DNA of 64,000 nucleotides, from contig NZ_JAKVCW010000004.1 in the NCBI RefSeq assembly GCF_022448905.1, positions 62,001 to 126,000 of the forward strand. Reading direction: 5' to 3'. This DNA comes from Shimia sp. (GTDB lineage Bacteria; Pseudomonadota; Alphaproteobacteria; Rhodobacterales; Rhodobacteraceae). Position numbers and translations under genes: made by a program. How positions within the stretch are numbered: position 1 is the stretch's first letter; the number at the start of each line of letters is the position of its first letter. The notes under the pieces were generated by a model. It did not search any database, had not been told where the DNA came from, and saw nothing but the letters and a program-made list of their open reading frames with translations. This document shows, in pieces, positions 19,748 through 28,711 of the stretch.

Positions 19748-20269
19748 TCAAACTTCGCGCAGACCGGCTTTGAAGCGTTTGGCGTTGTCCTGATAGTGCT
19801 TTGCCGACATCGTCAGACCGGTAATCGCAGCCTCATCTAACTGACGCACGACCTTGCCCGGCGCGCCCATCACCAGACTGCCGTCCGGGATTTCCTTGCC
19901 TTCTGTGATCAACGCTCCTGCGCCTATCAAGCAGTTTTTCCCAATCTTCGCGCCATTGAGCACCGTGGCGCCCATGCCAATCAGGCTGTTGTCACCAATG
20001 GTGCAGCCATGCAGCATCGCCTTATGGCCAATTGTACAGTTCTTACCGATCCTCAAAGGATACCCGGGATCGGTGTGCATCACTGTGTTTTCCTGCACGT
20101 TGGAGCCTGCGCCCACCGTGATGGTCTCATTGTCGCCGCGCAGCGTGCTGCCAAACCAGACGGAGGTGTCCGCCTCGAGCACCACATTGCCAATCACATT
20201 GGCATCCGGGGCAACCCAGCTGCTGTCGTCCAGCTTTGGCGCAACACCGTCCAACTCATACATCGGCAT
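19748..20269 (-). CDS. Gamma-class carbonic anhydrase-like protein
   Basis: Left-handed beta-helix protein of 173 aa built from hexapeptide repeats ([25 protein letters not shown], then [40 protein letters not shown]). Histidines in VMHTDPG, TIGHKAM and LHGC match the three zinc ligands of the gamma-carbonic anhydrase family, whose members interconvert CO2 and bicarbonate or have lost activity. The stop of gmk overlaps its start by one base (TAATG), so it is translated in the yicC-gmk unit. Confidence 0.85.
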   Translation of the reverse strand: MPMYELDGVAPKLDDSSWVAPDANVIGNVVLEADTSVWFGSTLRGDNETITVGAGSNVQENTVMHTDPGYPLRIGKNCTIGHKAMLHGCTIGDNSLIGMGATVLNGAKIGKNCLIGAGALITEGKEIPDGSLVMGAPGKVVRQLDEAAITGLTMSAKHYQDNAKRFKAGLREV

Positions 20270-20910
20270 TAGGACATCTCCTGAAATTCGTTCTGCAACC
20301 CGTTCACATGGCCTTGCAAGGCGGGCTGTTGCTCGCGGCGCATACGTTCCGCCGCAATAATGGTCTTCAACTGTGCCTCTGTGGCGTCCAGATCGTCGTT
20401 CACCAGCACATAGTCATAGGAATGCCAGTGGCTGATCTCGTCCCAGCTTTTTTGCATCCGCTTATCGATCACGTCTTCACTGTCCTGCGCCCGGCTCACC
20501 AAACGGCGGTGCAGCTCTTTGATGGAGGGCGGCAGAATAAAGATCGAGAGCGCGTGTTTGCCCAAATCAGAATTGCGGATCTGTGCCTCGCCCTGCCAGT
20601 CCACGTCAAACAACACGTCATTGCCGTTTTCAATTGTCTCGCGCACCGGACCGGCCGGGGAGCCATAGAAATTACCAAACACGTGGGCGTGCTCCAGCAT
20701 TTCGCCGTCAGCCACCTGCGCTTTAAACTCGTCTTCTGAGAGAAAGTAATACTCGCGCCCATGTTCCTCACCGGGACGCGGTGACCGTGTGGTGGCAGAA
20801 ATCGAGAAACTCAAACCCGGGTCCCATTCCATCAACCGCAGCGCGAGCGTTGATTTCCCCGCGCCAGAGGGAGAAGACAGAATGATGAGCAGGCCACGTC
20901 GCTGTGTCAT
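20269..20910 (-). CDS. gmk: Guanylate kinase
   Basis: Phosphorylates GMP to GDP with ATP, an essential nucleotide step. 213 aa. The P-loop is [12 protein letters not shown] near the N-terminus. [20 protein letters not shown] is the GMP-binding region and [11 protein letters not shown], with [11 protein letters not shown], completes the family pattern. yicC lies 4 bases upstream, the common yicC-gmk order. Confidence 0.97.
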   Translation of the reverse strand: MTQRRGLLIILSSPSGAGKSTLALRLMEWDPGLSFSISATTRSPRPGEEHGREYYFLSEDEFKAQVADGEMLEHAHVFGNFYGSPAGPVRETIENGNDVLFDVDWQGEAQIRNSDLGKHALSIFILPPSIKELHRRLVSRAQDSEDVIDKRMQKSWDEISHWHSYDYVLVNDDLDATEAQLKTIIAAERMRREQQPALQGHVNGLQNEFQEMS

Positions 20911-20914
20911 GTGA

Positions 20915-21805
20915 TTATTCCACGTTTTGAACTTGCTCTCTCATCTGGTCGATCACGGCCTTGAGGTCCAGCCCAATCCGCGTCAAATCCACCGACTGTG
21001 CCTTGGAACACAGCGTATTGGCCTCGCGGTTGAATTCTTGCATCAGAAAGTCGAGCTTACGCCCCACGGGGCTACCTTGCGCCAAAAGCTCCTTTGCCGC
21101 CTGCACATGCGCCCGCAGCCGATCCAACTCTTCCATCACATCAGATTTCACCGCCAAAACAGCCAGCTCTTGCGCCAAGCGGCTTTCGTCCAGCCCGTCG
21201 GCATTCTCCAGAACTCGCGCCAAATTGGCTTTCAGTGTGTCCGCCGCCTCTTCACGCCGGGCTTCGGCTGCTTCCGCGGCCTGCTGGGTCAAGTCAGACA
21301 CCTGTTCCAACTGATCGGCCAACACCGCTTCCAGCGCCTGCCCTTCTTTGGCACGCATGTCTTTGAAGCTGGCAATCAGCTCCGGCAGTTGCGCGGTGAT
21401 CGCCGCCAACAACGCCTTGCTGTCGGTTTCCTCGACCGCCTGCTCCATCACACCGCGTTGCGACAGTAGGTCACTGGCCTTGGACGGGGCCAGCGAAATG
21501 CCTTTGTCCATGGCCCGTTCTTCCACTGCTTGGAGTGCGGACAGCACCGCCTCCAATTGCGCGGCGTTTACCGCCAGCGCTCCGGTTTCGTCATCGCGAT
21601 TGACCCGCAGCGACAGGTTCACCGATCCGCGCGCCATACCTTTGGACAATGCCCCACGCACCGCAGGTTCCAGCCCCTCGATCCAATCCGGTACGCGCAG
21701 GCGCAGATCCAGCCCTTTGGCGTTCACACTGCGCAGGTCCCAGGTCCAGCTGTGCCCCTGCCCTTCCCCCTTTAGGCTTGCGTATCCGGTCATCGACTCC
21801 AGCAC
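20915..21805 (-). CDS. yicC: YicC/YloC family endoribonuclease
   Basis: 296 aa. The opening [40 protein letters not shown] shows the two YicC hallmarks: SMTGY/A and the RSVN..LD..LRVP block. The C-terminal DUF1732 region reads [47 protein letters not shown], with the conserved FL.QE..RE.NT.CSK motif. YicC is a metal-dependent endoribonuclease in E. coli. It is the first gene of yicC-gmk-gamma carbonic anhydrase. Confidence 0.95.
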   Translation of the reverse strand: MLESMTGYASLKGEGQGHSWTWDLRSVNAKGLDLRLRVPDWIEGLEPAVRGALSKGMARGSVNLSLRVNRDDETGALAVNAAQLEAVLSALQAVEERAMDKGISLAPSKASDLLSQRGVMEQAVEETDSKALLAAITAQLPELIASFKDMRAKEGQALEAVLADQLEQVSDLTQQAAEAAEARREEAADTLKANLARVLENADGLDESRLAQELAVLAVKSDVMEELDRLRAHVQAAKELLAQGSPVGRKLDFLMQEFNREANTLCSKAQSVDLTRIGLDLKAVIDQMREQVQNVE

Positions 21806-22045
21806 GGGCCGTCCTCCTGCAATTTCAGTTGCGTGACAGCTAAATCTATTCCTGGGCGAAGAGCAACGTTAACGGCGCAACCGGTTAACCATTGAAATCA
21901 TTTTTTATCGCAAATCCGCTAAAATGTGAGATAACTGATTTACAAGTTGTTTATGACTTTGAGCAAACGGCCCAAAGAGACCGGCTCAAAGACGGACTGT
22001 AAGGTACGAAGATCAGATGCAGAAGTTTTTCCTGGGGGGAAGAGC

Positions 22046-22744
22046 ATGAGAATTTTTGGTGACGGAAAATCCAGCGCGGCAAAGGTGCACAGCATCGCCG
22101 TAATGCAGGATGTTAAAGCTTACTGGGACGGTCTTCGCGACGGGCACCCGGTGCCCTACCGCAGCGACGTGGACCCACGCCAAATTCAGAAAGTGCTCAA
22201 GCACGCGTTCATTCTTGCACGCATCGCACCGGGCATGGCGCGCTTGCGGGTCTCTTGCAACACGCTCACCGATGTGATGGGCATGGACATGCGCGGCATG
22301 CCCATGTCCGCGCTGATCAACGAAGCGTCCCGCGACAGCTTTGGTCAAGCATTGGAAAAAGTCTTTGCGGCACCGGCGATTGGCCGTCTGGAAATGAGCA
22401 CCACCCGGGGTTTCCGCCGCAACGGTCTCAACGCCGAAATGATGCTCCTGCCGCTGCGCTCTGACAGTGGCGAAGTGAACCGTATTCTGGGCGCAATCAC
22501 CGTAGACGGCGATCTGGGCCGCGCGCCTCAGCGGTTTGATCTGGAAGGCAGCTTCCTGCGCCGGATCGACATGCCAAGCGCCAAAGTTTCCTCGGATGCC
22601 GTGGCCGCGCCACAGCCTCAGAAAGTTGAAATCACAACGCCGGCTGGGATGCAGCCCGCGCAAGAGCACGCCAAAACACCGGCCGCGCCGCGCCTCGTCC
22701 CCACCCGGCACCCCCATCTTCGGGTGGTTGTGTCAGACGGCTAG
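22046..22744 (+). CDS. PAS-domain protein (PAS_5 type)
   Basis: 232 aa from ATG 22046, which has a GGGGGGAAGAG ribosome site; the frame is open 33 codons further up without support. KAYWDGLRDGHPVPYRSDVDPRQIQKVLKHAFILARI is typical of the PAS_5 family found in alphaproteobacteria, next to a PAS-like core (residues about 45-165). A proline/alanine-rich tail of about 60 residues follows. No output domain is present, so it is probably a small sensor or adaptor of unknown partner. Monocistronic with its own terminator. A TTAACCAT sequence (21885-21892), like a CtrA half-site, lies upstream. Confidence 0.78.
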   Translation: MRIFGDGKSSAAKVHSIAVMQDVKAYWDGLRDGHPVPYRSDVDPRQIQKVLKHAFILARIAPGMARLRVSCNTLTDVMGMDMRGMPMSALINEASRDSFGQALEKVFAAPAIGRLEMSTTRGFRRNGLNAEMMLLPLRSDSGEVNRILGAITVDGDLGRAPQRFDLEGSFLRRIDMPSAKVSSDAVAAPQPQKVEITTPAGMQPAQEHAKTPAAPRLVPTRHPHLRVVVSDG

Positions 22745-22765
22745 AAGAAATCTGGTCTCACAAAG

Positions 22766-22804
22766 AAGGCGGGGTCTATTGGTCATGGCACCCCGCCTTT
22801 TTTT
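22766..22804 (+). terminator. Terminator after the PAS-domain gene
   Basis: AAGGCGGGGT (22766-22775) pairs with ACCCCGCCTT (22790-22799), followed by seven T in all (22798-22804). Confidence 0.9.
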
Positions 22805-22826
22805 GTGCCTGCACATTACGTAAAGC

Positions 22827-22857
22827 AAAAGCCGCAGCCTTTTGGCCTGCGGCTTTT
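22827..22857. terminator. Bidirectional terminator before alaX
   Basis: AAAAGCCGCAG (22827-22837) / CTGCGGCTTTT (22847-22857). It serves the convergent alaX transcript (-) and backs up the PAS-gene terminator (+). Confidence 0.88.
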
Positions 22858-22887
22858 CTGTTTTCTCAACCTAATAGCGAAGCGCGG

Positions 22888-23607
22888 TCAGGCATCCAGA
22901 TGCAGATACACCCGCCGGTTCTGCTTGCCCTTCTTCTCGATTTTGCCAATCCGCACCCGGCCAATTTCGCCGGTGCTGGCCACATGTGTACCGCCGCAGG
23001 GTTGCAAATCTACCTGCTCGTCCTCGGTGCCAATCCGCACCAACCGGATTTTTCCGGCGCCTTTGGGCGGGGCCACGGACATGGTTTTCACCAATCCCGG
23101 ATTGGCTTCCAGTTCCGCATCGGTGATCCAGTCTTCGGTGACGGCCAAGTCGCGATCAATCAGCGCGTTGAGCGCATCACTCAGCGCCTGTTTGTCCTCC
23201 GGTGCTTCCGGCATATCAAAATCCAACCGGCCTTTTTCCGCGCCAATGGACCCGCCTGTCACCGGCAATGGAATAACCACGGACAACAGATGCAGCGCGG
23301 TATGCACCCGCATGTGTCGGTGACGCCGCCCCCAATCCAACACCTGTTTCACATCCGTGCCAATTGGCGGCAGTTCCTCCGGTGCAGACGGCACCAAGGC
23401 AATTGCGCCATCCAGCGTTTTCACAGTGGTGGCAATTTCGGTACTGTGTCCGTCCCATTTCAACACGCCACTGTCGCCCGGCTGTCCACCGCTGGTGGCA
23501 TAAAACAAAGGCGCGTCCAGCAGGATGCCGCCTTCCGGCGTGTGTCCAATCACCACGCCAACCGCTTCTTTCTGATAGGCGTCTTCCAAAAACAACAGTT
23601 TGCTCAT
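22888..23607 (-). CDS. alaX: Alanyl-tRNA editing protein AlaX
   Basis: Stand-alone editing enzyme that hydrolyses Ser- or Gly-tRNA(Ala), the trans-editing homologue of the alanyl-tRNA synthetase editing domain. 239 aa. LFYATSGGQPGDSGVL is the N-terminal glycine-rich motif. The zinc ligands appear as HTALH (H-x3-H) and CGGTH (C-x3-H) near the C-terminus. Its start overlaps the stop of the MscS gene by 4 bases, so it is cotranslated behind it. Confidence 0.92.
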   Translation of the reverse strand: MSKLLFLEDAYQKEAVGVVIGHTPEGGILLDAPLFYATSGGQPGDSGVLKWDGHSTEIATTVKTLDGAIALVPSAPEELPPIGTDVKQVLDWGRRHRHMRVHTALHLLSVVIPLPVTGGSIGAEKGRLDFDMPEAPEDKQALSDALNALIDRDLAVTEDWITDAELEANPGLVKTMSVAPPKGAGKIRLVRIGTEDEQVDLQPCGGTHVASTGEIGRVRIGKIEKKGKQNRRVYLHLDA

Positions 23608-26039
23608 CGGCCGTCTCCGTCCCCATCTCCGTCCGCGCCGTCCATGTCATCCAGGTCCGGCGGTGTTGGTGTTGCGCTTACGGGTGTAGAACTCTGCGCC
23701 ACAGGCTTAGCAGGTTTATTTGCCGCCGGAGCTTCGCCGCGCAACGTTTCAGGATTGCGCAGCCAAATATCCCGTTGGGCAAAGGGTATCTCGATGCCCT
23801 CTTCCACAAATCGACGCGCAATCTCGTGATTCAAATCACTCTTCACCGTCAGCATCCAGTTCACATCGCGCAGGATCGCGCGGATTTCAAAGTTCAGTGA
23901 ATCCGCACCAAACCCTTGAAACACCACTGCAGGCGCCGGATTGGCCAATACCATTGGGTGCGCCTCGGCAATCTCACGCAATATTCCTTCCACCCAGCGG
24001 GTGTCCGTGCCGTAGGCCACCCCAACCGGTACAATCACCCGCCCAACGGTATTGCCGCGGGTATAGTTGGTCACAGTGCCGGAAATCAGGTCGCTGTTTG
24101 GGATCACCACATCCGTGCGATCAAAAGTTTCGATCCGTGTCGAGCGCACCGAAATGTCGCGCACATAGCCCATCTGCCCATTCACATCGATCCAGTCACC
24201 CTCGCTCACAGGGCGTTCAATCAACAGGATGATGCCGCTCACAAAGTTGGAGACGATGTTTTGCAGGCCAAAACCAATCCCAACAGACAGCGCCCCGGCA
24301 AAGAGCGCGATGTTACCAAGATTGATCCCCGCAACTGTCAAGGCGATCAGCGCCGCAAGGAAGATGCCGATGTACCCCGCGCCAGAAACCACCGCAGTTT
24401 GCCCGCCTGCATCCAGTCGCGTCTTTGGCAAAATGTTGTCGCGTAAAAAGCTCTGGGACAGCCGGGTCACCGCATGGCCAAAGGCGTAGACCACAATCAG
24501 CAGTAGGATGTTTTCCGGCGATAAGATCAGATCGCCAAACTGCAAGCCATCCGAGATATTGCGCCAGATTTGCTGCAAGTCCGAAACCTGCGCGCCCCAG
24601 CACATCAGGAACACAGGCAGCGACAGGATCACGATGCCAATGCCCGCCAGAACGGCGGCCAACGGGCTTTCGTCGTCGTCACGCCCATTCAGGGCAGAGA
24701 AAATCTTTTGAATGACCCGCTGCGCGACCAGCAGGAAAGCCACCAGAAATACAGTGCGCGTGCTGGAAAACACCAGATAGCTCGCGCCACGGGTCAGGCC
24801 GATGGTCGCCAATACGCCCCCGATCAGCGACACCAGAACCGTGTAGCGCCCAAGGAGTGAGATCAATTGACCTATCGCGGTCAGCGGTCCGTCCTCTTCG
24901 GCCCGCATCGATCCTGCGTGGCTCGAAACCAATCTACCTAGCAAGCCAAGGAAGTATGCCGCGACCACGGTGGTGACAAAGAACACCACTGCTTCGGTGC
25001 CGCGCGTCCAGCTCTCATAGCGGGCGAGCTCCACAAACAGCGAACTCAGTGCCAGCATGGCGCCCAGCACCGTGCTCGCTCGCCGCCCCTTACGCTTTTC
25101 CGCTTCGGTTAGGTTGACCAGCAACAGCGGCCGCTCATTGCGTGAAAACACCCGTTCTCCCAGCCAGCGTGCGGTCAGCAGCTCAAAGGTCATCAGCGGC
25201 AAAATGGAAAGCACCACATCGCCACGCAGCCCGGGCAAGTCGGTGGCGTAGACTGCTTTGGAAAATGCAAACACGCCCAACATTGGCAAAACAACCTGAC
25301 CGTAGGACAGGCAGAACACCGCGATCCAGCGTGTCGCCGACAGGTGCACACGGTCGCGGATCATGCTCTGCAGCGCCCTTTCGGTCCAGCGCATGCCCCG
25401 CGTCAGAAGGACAAAGGCAATCGCGAGAAAAAACAGCATACGCGGTAACGATTTACGCAACTCATTGCGCTGTTTTTCATGCACCCAGCCGGTTTGGAAC
25501 TCCAACGCTATCAAACGGAAAGAGTCGCTCAACTCGCGGGCGGCTGGCCACCAAAGGTCTGGATTGAGTGGAAACGGGCCCGGCTCCAGCAGGATTTGCG
25601 TCTGCCGTTCTCTCAGTAATACATCGATGGACCGGATCAGTTCCTGTGCCTCGGTCAGCGCCAGTTCCGCGCGCCGAACGGGGGCTTTAGCCTCTGACAA
25701 CGACAACTCCAATTGTCGCCGTTCCTCAGCCACATCCTCAGCCTCACCGCCTTCCGGCACCGGCCCCAGGCGCTCCAACTGTGCCTCAAGCGTGGTGACG
25801 GATATCCGAGACCGTGAACTCTCGTCACTGAACTCTTCGCTCCACAACGACAGCTGATCGCGCAGCGTGTCCATCGCCGCTTCAGAGGCGCGATCATTGT
25901 CGATGGCTTCGGCAGCGCGGTCCGCGACCCGCCGCCATTCACCATAATCAGGCGGCAAAGCGCCTTGCGCCCAAACTGCGGTTACCCAAACGGTCAGAAC
26001 CGTGACCGCAACACTCAGAAACCTAATCAGTGGGCGCAT
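23604..26039 (-). CDS. Large MscS-type mechanosensitive channel with DUF3772 domain
   Basis: Inner-membrane protein of 811 aa. Signal peptide (ends AVWAQG), a periplasmic helical DUF3772 region (about 25-190), about ten membrane helices, and the MscS pore and beta domain (SVGIGFGLQNIVSNFVSGIILLIERPVSEGDWI...VVIPNSDLISGTVTNYTR). The C-terminus (after about 775) is proline/aspartate-rich and disordered. MscS proteins release solutes under hypo-osmotic stress. These large versions are less well characterised. cysK ends 14 bases upstream; alaX overlaps the end. Confidence 0.92.
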   Translation of the reverse strand: MRPLIRFLSVAVTVLTVWVTAVWAQGALPPDYGEWRRVADRAAEAIDNDRASEAAMDTLRDQLSLWSEEFSDESSRSRISVTTLEAQLERLGPVPEGGEAEDVAEERRQLELSLSEAKAPVRRAELALTEAQELIRSIDVLLRERQTQILLEPGPFPLNPDLWWPAARELSDSFRLIALEFQTGWVHEKQRNELRKSLPRMLFFLAIAFVLLTRGMRWTERALQSMIRDRVHLSATRWIAVFCLSYGQVVLPMLGVFAFSKAVYATDLPGLRGDVVLSILPLMTFELLTARWLGERVFSRNERPLLLVNLTEAEKRKGRRASTVLGAMLALSSLFVELARYESWTRGTEAVVFFVTTVVAAYFLGLLGRLVSSHAGSMRAEEDGPLTAIGQLISLLGRYTVLVSLIGGVLATIGLTRGASYLVFSSTRTVFLVAFLLVAQRVIQKIFSALNGRDDDESPLAAVLAGIGIVILSLPVFLMCWGAQVSDLQQIWRNISDGLQFGDLILSPENILLLIVVYAFGHAVTRLSQSFLRDNILPKTRLDAGGQTAVVSGAGYIGIFLAALIALTVAGINLGNIALFAGALSVGIGFGLQNIVSNFVSGIILLIERPVSEGDWIDVNGQMGYVRDISVRSTRIETFDRTDVVIPNSDLISGTVTNYTRGNTVGRVIVPVGVAYGTDTRWVEGILREIAEAHPMVLANPAPAVVFQGFGADSLNFEIRAILRDVNWMLTVKSDLNHEIARRFVEEGIEIPFAQRDIWLRNPETLRGEAPAANKPAKPVAQSSTPVSATPTPPDLDDMDGADGDGDGDGR

Positions 26040-26053
26040 GGTGTGAGGCTGCC

Positions 26054-27091
26054 TTATATGTCTTCAAATACACCCGGAATGCTGCTTGGGCCTTTGTTGC
26101 CCAGCCATGCCGGGGTCGGCAGGCCTTTTTCCTTAAGGAACTCCGGGTTGAACAGTTTGGACTGATAGCGCGTGCCGTAATCACAAAGGATGGTAACAAT
26201 GGTGTGGCCCGGACCCATTTCCTTGGCCATGCGCACGGCACCCCCAATGTTCACACCAGACGACCCACCGAGACACAGGCCTTCATTCTCCAGCAGGTCA
26301 AACACATAAGGCAGCGCTTCTTCATCTGAGATTTGATAGCTCATGTCCGGTGTGAAACCTTCAAGGTTGGCGGTGATGCGCCCTTGACCAATGCCTTCGG
26401 TGATGGAGCCACCTTCGGATTTCAGCTCACCGTTGGTGTAGAAGTTGTACAGCGCCGCGCCCAGTGGGTCCGCAAGACCAATTTTCACGCCCTTGGGCTG
26501 CAGGGCTTCGGCGACGCCCGCCAAGGTGCCACCCGACCCCACTGCACAGGTGAAGCCATCCACTTTGCCTTCGGTCTGCGTCCAGATTTCCGGGCCGGTG
26601 GTCTCAACGTGGCTCTGACGGTTGGCGACATTGTCAAATTGGTTGGCCCAGATCGCGCCATTTGGCTCGGTCTTCGCCAGCTCTGCTGCCAAACGACCGG
26701 AATAGCGCACGTAGTTGTTGGGGTTTTTGTAAGGCGCCGCAGGCACCTGCACCAATTCAGCACCCGCCAGACGTAGCATGTCTTTCTTTTCCTGCGATTG
26801 CGTCTCAGGGATCACAATCACGGTTTTGAACCCCATGGACGCGCCCACCAGTGCAAGGCCAATCCCGGTGTTGCCAGCGGTGCCTTCGACAATGGTGCCA
26901 CCCGGCTTCAGATCCCCGCGCGCAATTGCGTCTTTGATGATGTAAAGCGCGGCACGGTCCTTGACCGATTGGCCGGGGTTCATGAACTCCGCCTTGCCAT
27001 AAATCTCACACCCGGTCTCGTCGCTGACTTTGTTCAGGCGGATCAAAGGGGTGTTGCCAATCGCTTGGGCCAGATCACGGGCGATATGCAT
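26054..27091 (-). CDS. cysK: Cysteine synthase A (trg-associated)
   Basis: PLP enzyme making L-cysteine from O-acetylserine and sulfide. 345 aa. The PLP lysine is in NPGQSVKDRAA, the phosphate-side loop is EGTAGNTGIGL and the PLP-phosphate glycine loop is AVGSGGTLAGV. The loop reads GTAGNTG in place of the classical TSGNTG, and the chain is about 25 aa longer at the C-terminus than E. coli CysK. Position directly after trgA-trgB matches the Rhodobacter sphaeroides tellurite-resistance locus, where cysK contributes to resistance. Confidence 0.92.
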   Translation of the reverse strand: MHIARDLAQAIGNTPLIRLNKVSDETGCEIYGKAEFMNPGQSVKDRAALYIIKDAIARGDLKPGGTIVEGTAGNTGIGLALVGASMGFKTVIVIPETQSQEKKDMLRLAGAELVQVPAAPYKNPNNYVRYSGRLAAELAKTEPNGAIWANQFDNVANRQSHVETTGPEIWTQTEGKVDGFTCAVGSGGTLAGVAEALQPKGVKIGLADPLGAALYNFYTNGELKSEGGSITEGIGQGRITANLEGFTPDMSYQISDEEALPYVFDLLENEGLCLGGSSGVNIGGAVRMAKEMGPGHTIVTILCDYGTRYQSKLFNPEFLKEKGLPTPAWLGNKGPSSIPGVFEDI

Positions 27092-27148
27092 GTTGCGCGG
27101 TCCTTTATAGATGTCTGAAATCCTGTGTAGGCAAGGCGCGGGGCAAAC

Positions 27149-28273
27149 TCAAGCAATCCCGCGCAGCCTGTCGCGATGTCGCGCCAACCACAGCGCGGCC
27201 AGTACCAACGGCGCATTCACAATTTGTTTCCTGTCCACCATCTGCATCAACGCGTCAAAGCTGTAGACGTAAGAGCGAATGTCCTCTGCCTCCTGCTCCA
27301 ACCCGGAGACCCCTTCCACATCATCTGGCAGGTCGGCCAACCCAACGAAAATATTGAAGTATTCCGTGCTGCACCCAGGGGATGCATAACAGTTGGCCAC
27401 CTCATGTAACTCCGCGAGTTCCAGTCCGGCTTCCTCTTGCGCCTCCCGCCTGGCACAGCTTTCCGGGCTTTCTTCCGCATCCAGTCGGCCTGCGATGGGC
27501 TCCAATTGCCAAGGCAAATCATCGCCACGCGCAAACGGTCCGGGGCGGAACTGTTCGATCAACAAAACGCGATCTCGCACCGGATCATAAGGCAGCAAAA
27601 TCACCGCATCGGTGGCGACAAATACTGCGCGCTTCACTTTCTCACTTTGTGATCCGTCGTACCGTCGGAAGGTCAGGCCATACTCCTCCAGCGTAAAGTA
27701 CTCCGCATAGGGTCTCGACAGCGACACATCGCCTACATCCCCCGCCGTCATGCCGCTTGGACTCACCGCATCATTGCGCCGTTTGGCCTGCATCTTTGCC
27801 GTGGCCCGCGCTTTGATCAGAGGCAACATCCAATCCACTTTGGCCCGCGACCGTTGTCCAAAGTAACTCATTTCCTCAACGGCGCGCAGCACCGTGACTT
27901 CGCCAAAACGTGCCGCCCAATTGTCCAACGACCATGGCCCGTCAGGAACCCAACCTGCGTTGTCACTTTTGAACACGCGAGCCGGGTGCTCGGTCCCGTC
28001 AACGGTGACGGAAACATCCGTCAAATCATAGTCATAGCTGCCTTCATAAAACCGCAGCCGCTCAACTTCCGTATCGCTCAAGTCGCCAATGAACAGCCCT
28101 TCGGCCTGCCCACCCGAGGGCTTCAAGATCGGAAAATCCTGCCCTTTCACAGCAAACACATCATGTTTGGAAAGACACCCTGTGCGCAGGTCCAGCGACT
28201 CCTGATCTTTGCCAAGCACAGCCGCCAGCAGAGGCACGTGTCGCAACGTGCCGTACACAAATACATTTGTCAT
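27149..28273 (-). CDS. trgB: TrgB: GGCT-like domain fused to NUDIX hydrolase
   Basis: 374 aa. Residues about 1-130 resemble the gamma-glutamylcyclotransferase/AIG2 fold (VFVYGTLRHVPLL, RFYEGSYDYDL). The rest is a NUDIX domain of the ADP-ribose pyrophosphatase type, with a perfect NUDIX box (G-x5-E-x7-REAQEEAGL) at about 262-284. Family knowledge suggests hydrolysis of ADP-ribose or another NDP compound plus a possible small-molecule cyclotransferase or amine-handling activity. Neither is shown. Named from its position between trgA and cysK, as in R. sphaeroides. Confidence 0.85.
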   Translation of the reverse strand: MTNVFVYGTLRHVPLLAAVLGKDQESLDLRTGCLSKHDVFAVKGQDFPILKPSGGQAEGLFIGDLSDTEVERLRFYEGSYDYDLTDVSVTVDGTEHPARVFKSDNAGWVPDGPWSLDNWAARFGEVTVLRAVEEMSYFGQRSRAKVDWMLPLIKARATAKMQAKRRNDAVSPSGMTAGDVGDVSLSRPYAEYFTLEEYGLTFRRYDGSQSEKVKRAVFVATDAVILLPYDPVRDRVLLIEQFRPGPFARGDDLPWQLEPIAGRLDAEESPESCARREAQEEAGLELAELHEVANCYASPGCSTEYFNIFVGLADLPDDVEGVSGLEQEAEDIRSYVYSFDALMQMVDRKQIVNAPLVLAALWLARHRDRLRGIA

Positions 28274-28276
28274 GGA

Positions 28277-28711
28277 TTATCCCCAGTTACGCGCGGCGTA
28301 GTTTGTAAAAATGCCACTGATCACGGCGCCCATGAGCAAAGTGATCAGAACGCTGGGGTGCAGCAGATAGAGCCCATACTCCAACGCCACCGTCACGGCG
28401 CGTTCCATCGCTTCCACGGGCTCGTCCAGGCGTCGACGCATGGCCAGCCGGAACATTTCGATCAGCCCAAACAGCACCAATCCCCAAAATACCAACGCCG
28501 CCACGCCCACCAGGCCAAGCTCCAAAGAGCGGCTGCGCCCCGCGCGCCGCCCCATTACGCGCCAGCCGACAACCAAGCCTACTCCAGCGCTTATCAAAGT
28601 CATGTTGCCGAAGTTTGACCCCTCCGGCATTTGTGGTTTCACAAATTCTGCCACCAGCCCACCAATAATGGCGAGGCAGGAGGCAGCTACTAGCTTATTT
28701 GATGAGATCAT
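28277..28711 (-). CDS. trgA: TrgA family membrane protein
   Basis: Small integral membrane protein of 144 aa from ATG 28711 (the frame runs 29 codons higher, inside cfa). Four hydrophobic segments are visible: LVAASCLAIIGGLVAEF, MTLISAGVGLVVGWRVMG, VGVAALVFWGLVLFGLIEM and SVLITLLMGAVISGIF. The VVGWRVMGRRAG loop is typical of TrgA, linked to tellurite resistance in R. sphaeroides by an unknown mechanism. The start overlaps the methyltransferase stop (ATGA), and trgB follows 3 bases after, giving one operon. Confidence 0.83.
   Translation of the reverse strand: MISSNKLVAASCLAIIGGLVAEFVKPQMPEGSNFGNMTLISAGVGLVVGWRVMGRRAGRSRSLELGLVGVAALVFWGLVLFGLIEMFRLAMRRRLDEPVEAMERAVTVALEYGLYLLHPSVLITLLMGAVISGIFTNYAARNWG

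Noticed and set aside
21885-21892. TTAACCAT as a CtrA half-site upstream of the PAS-domain gene
   Set aside because: An 8-base match alone is too weak; kept only as a remark in the gene entry.
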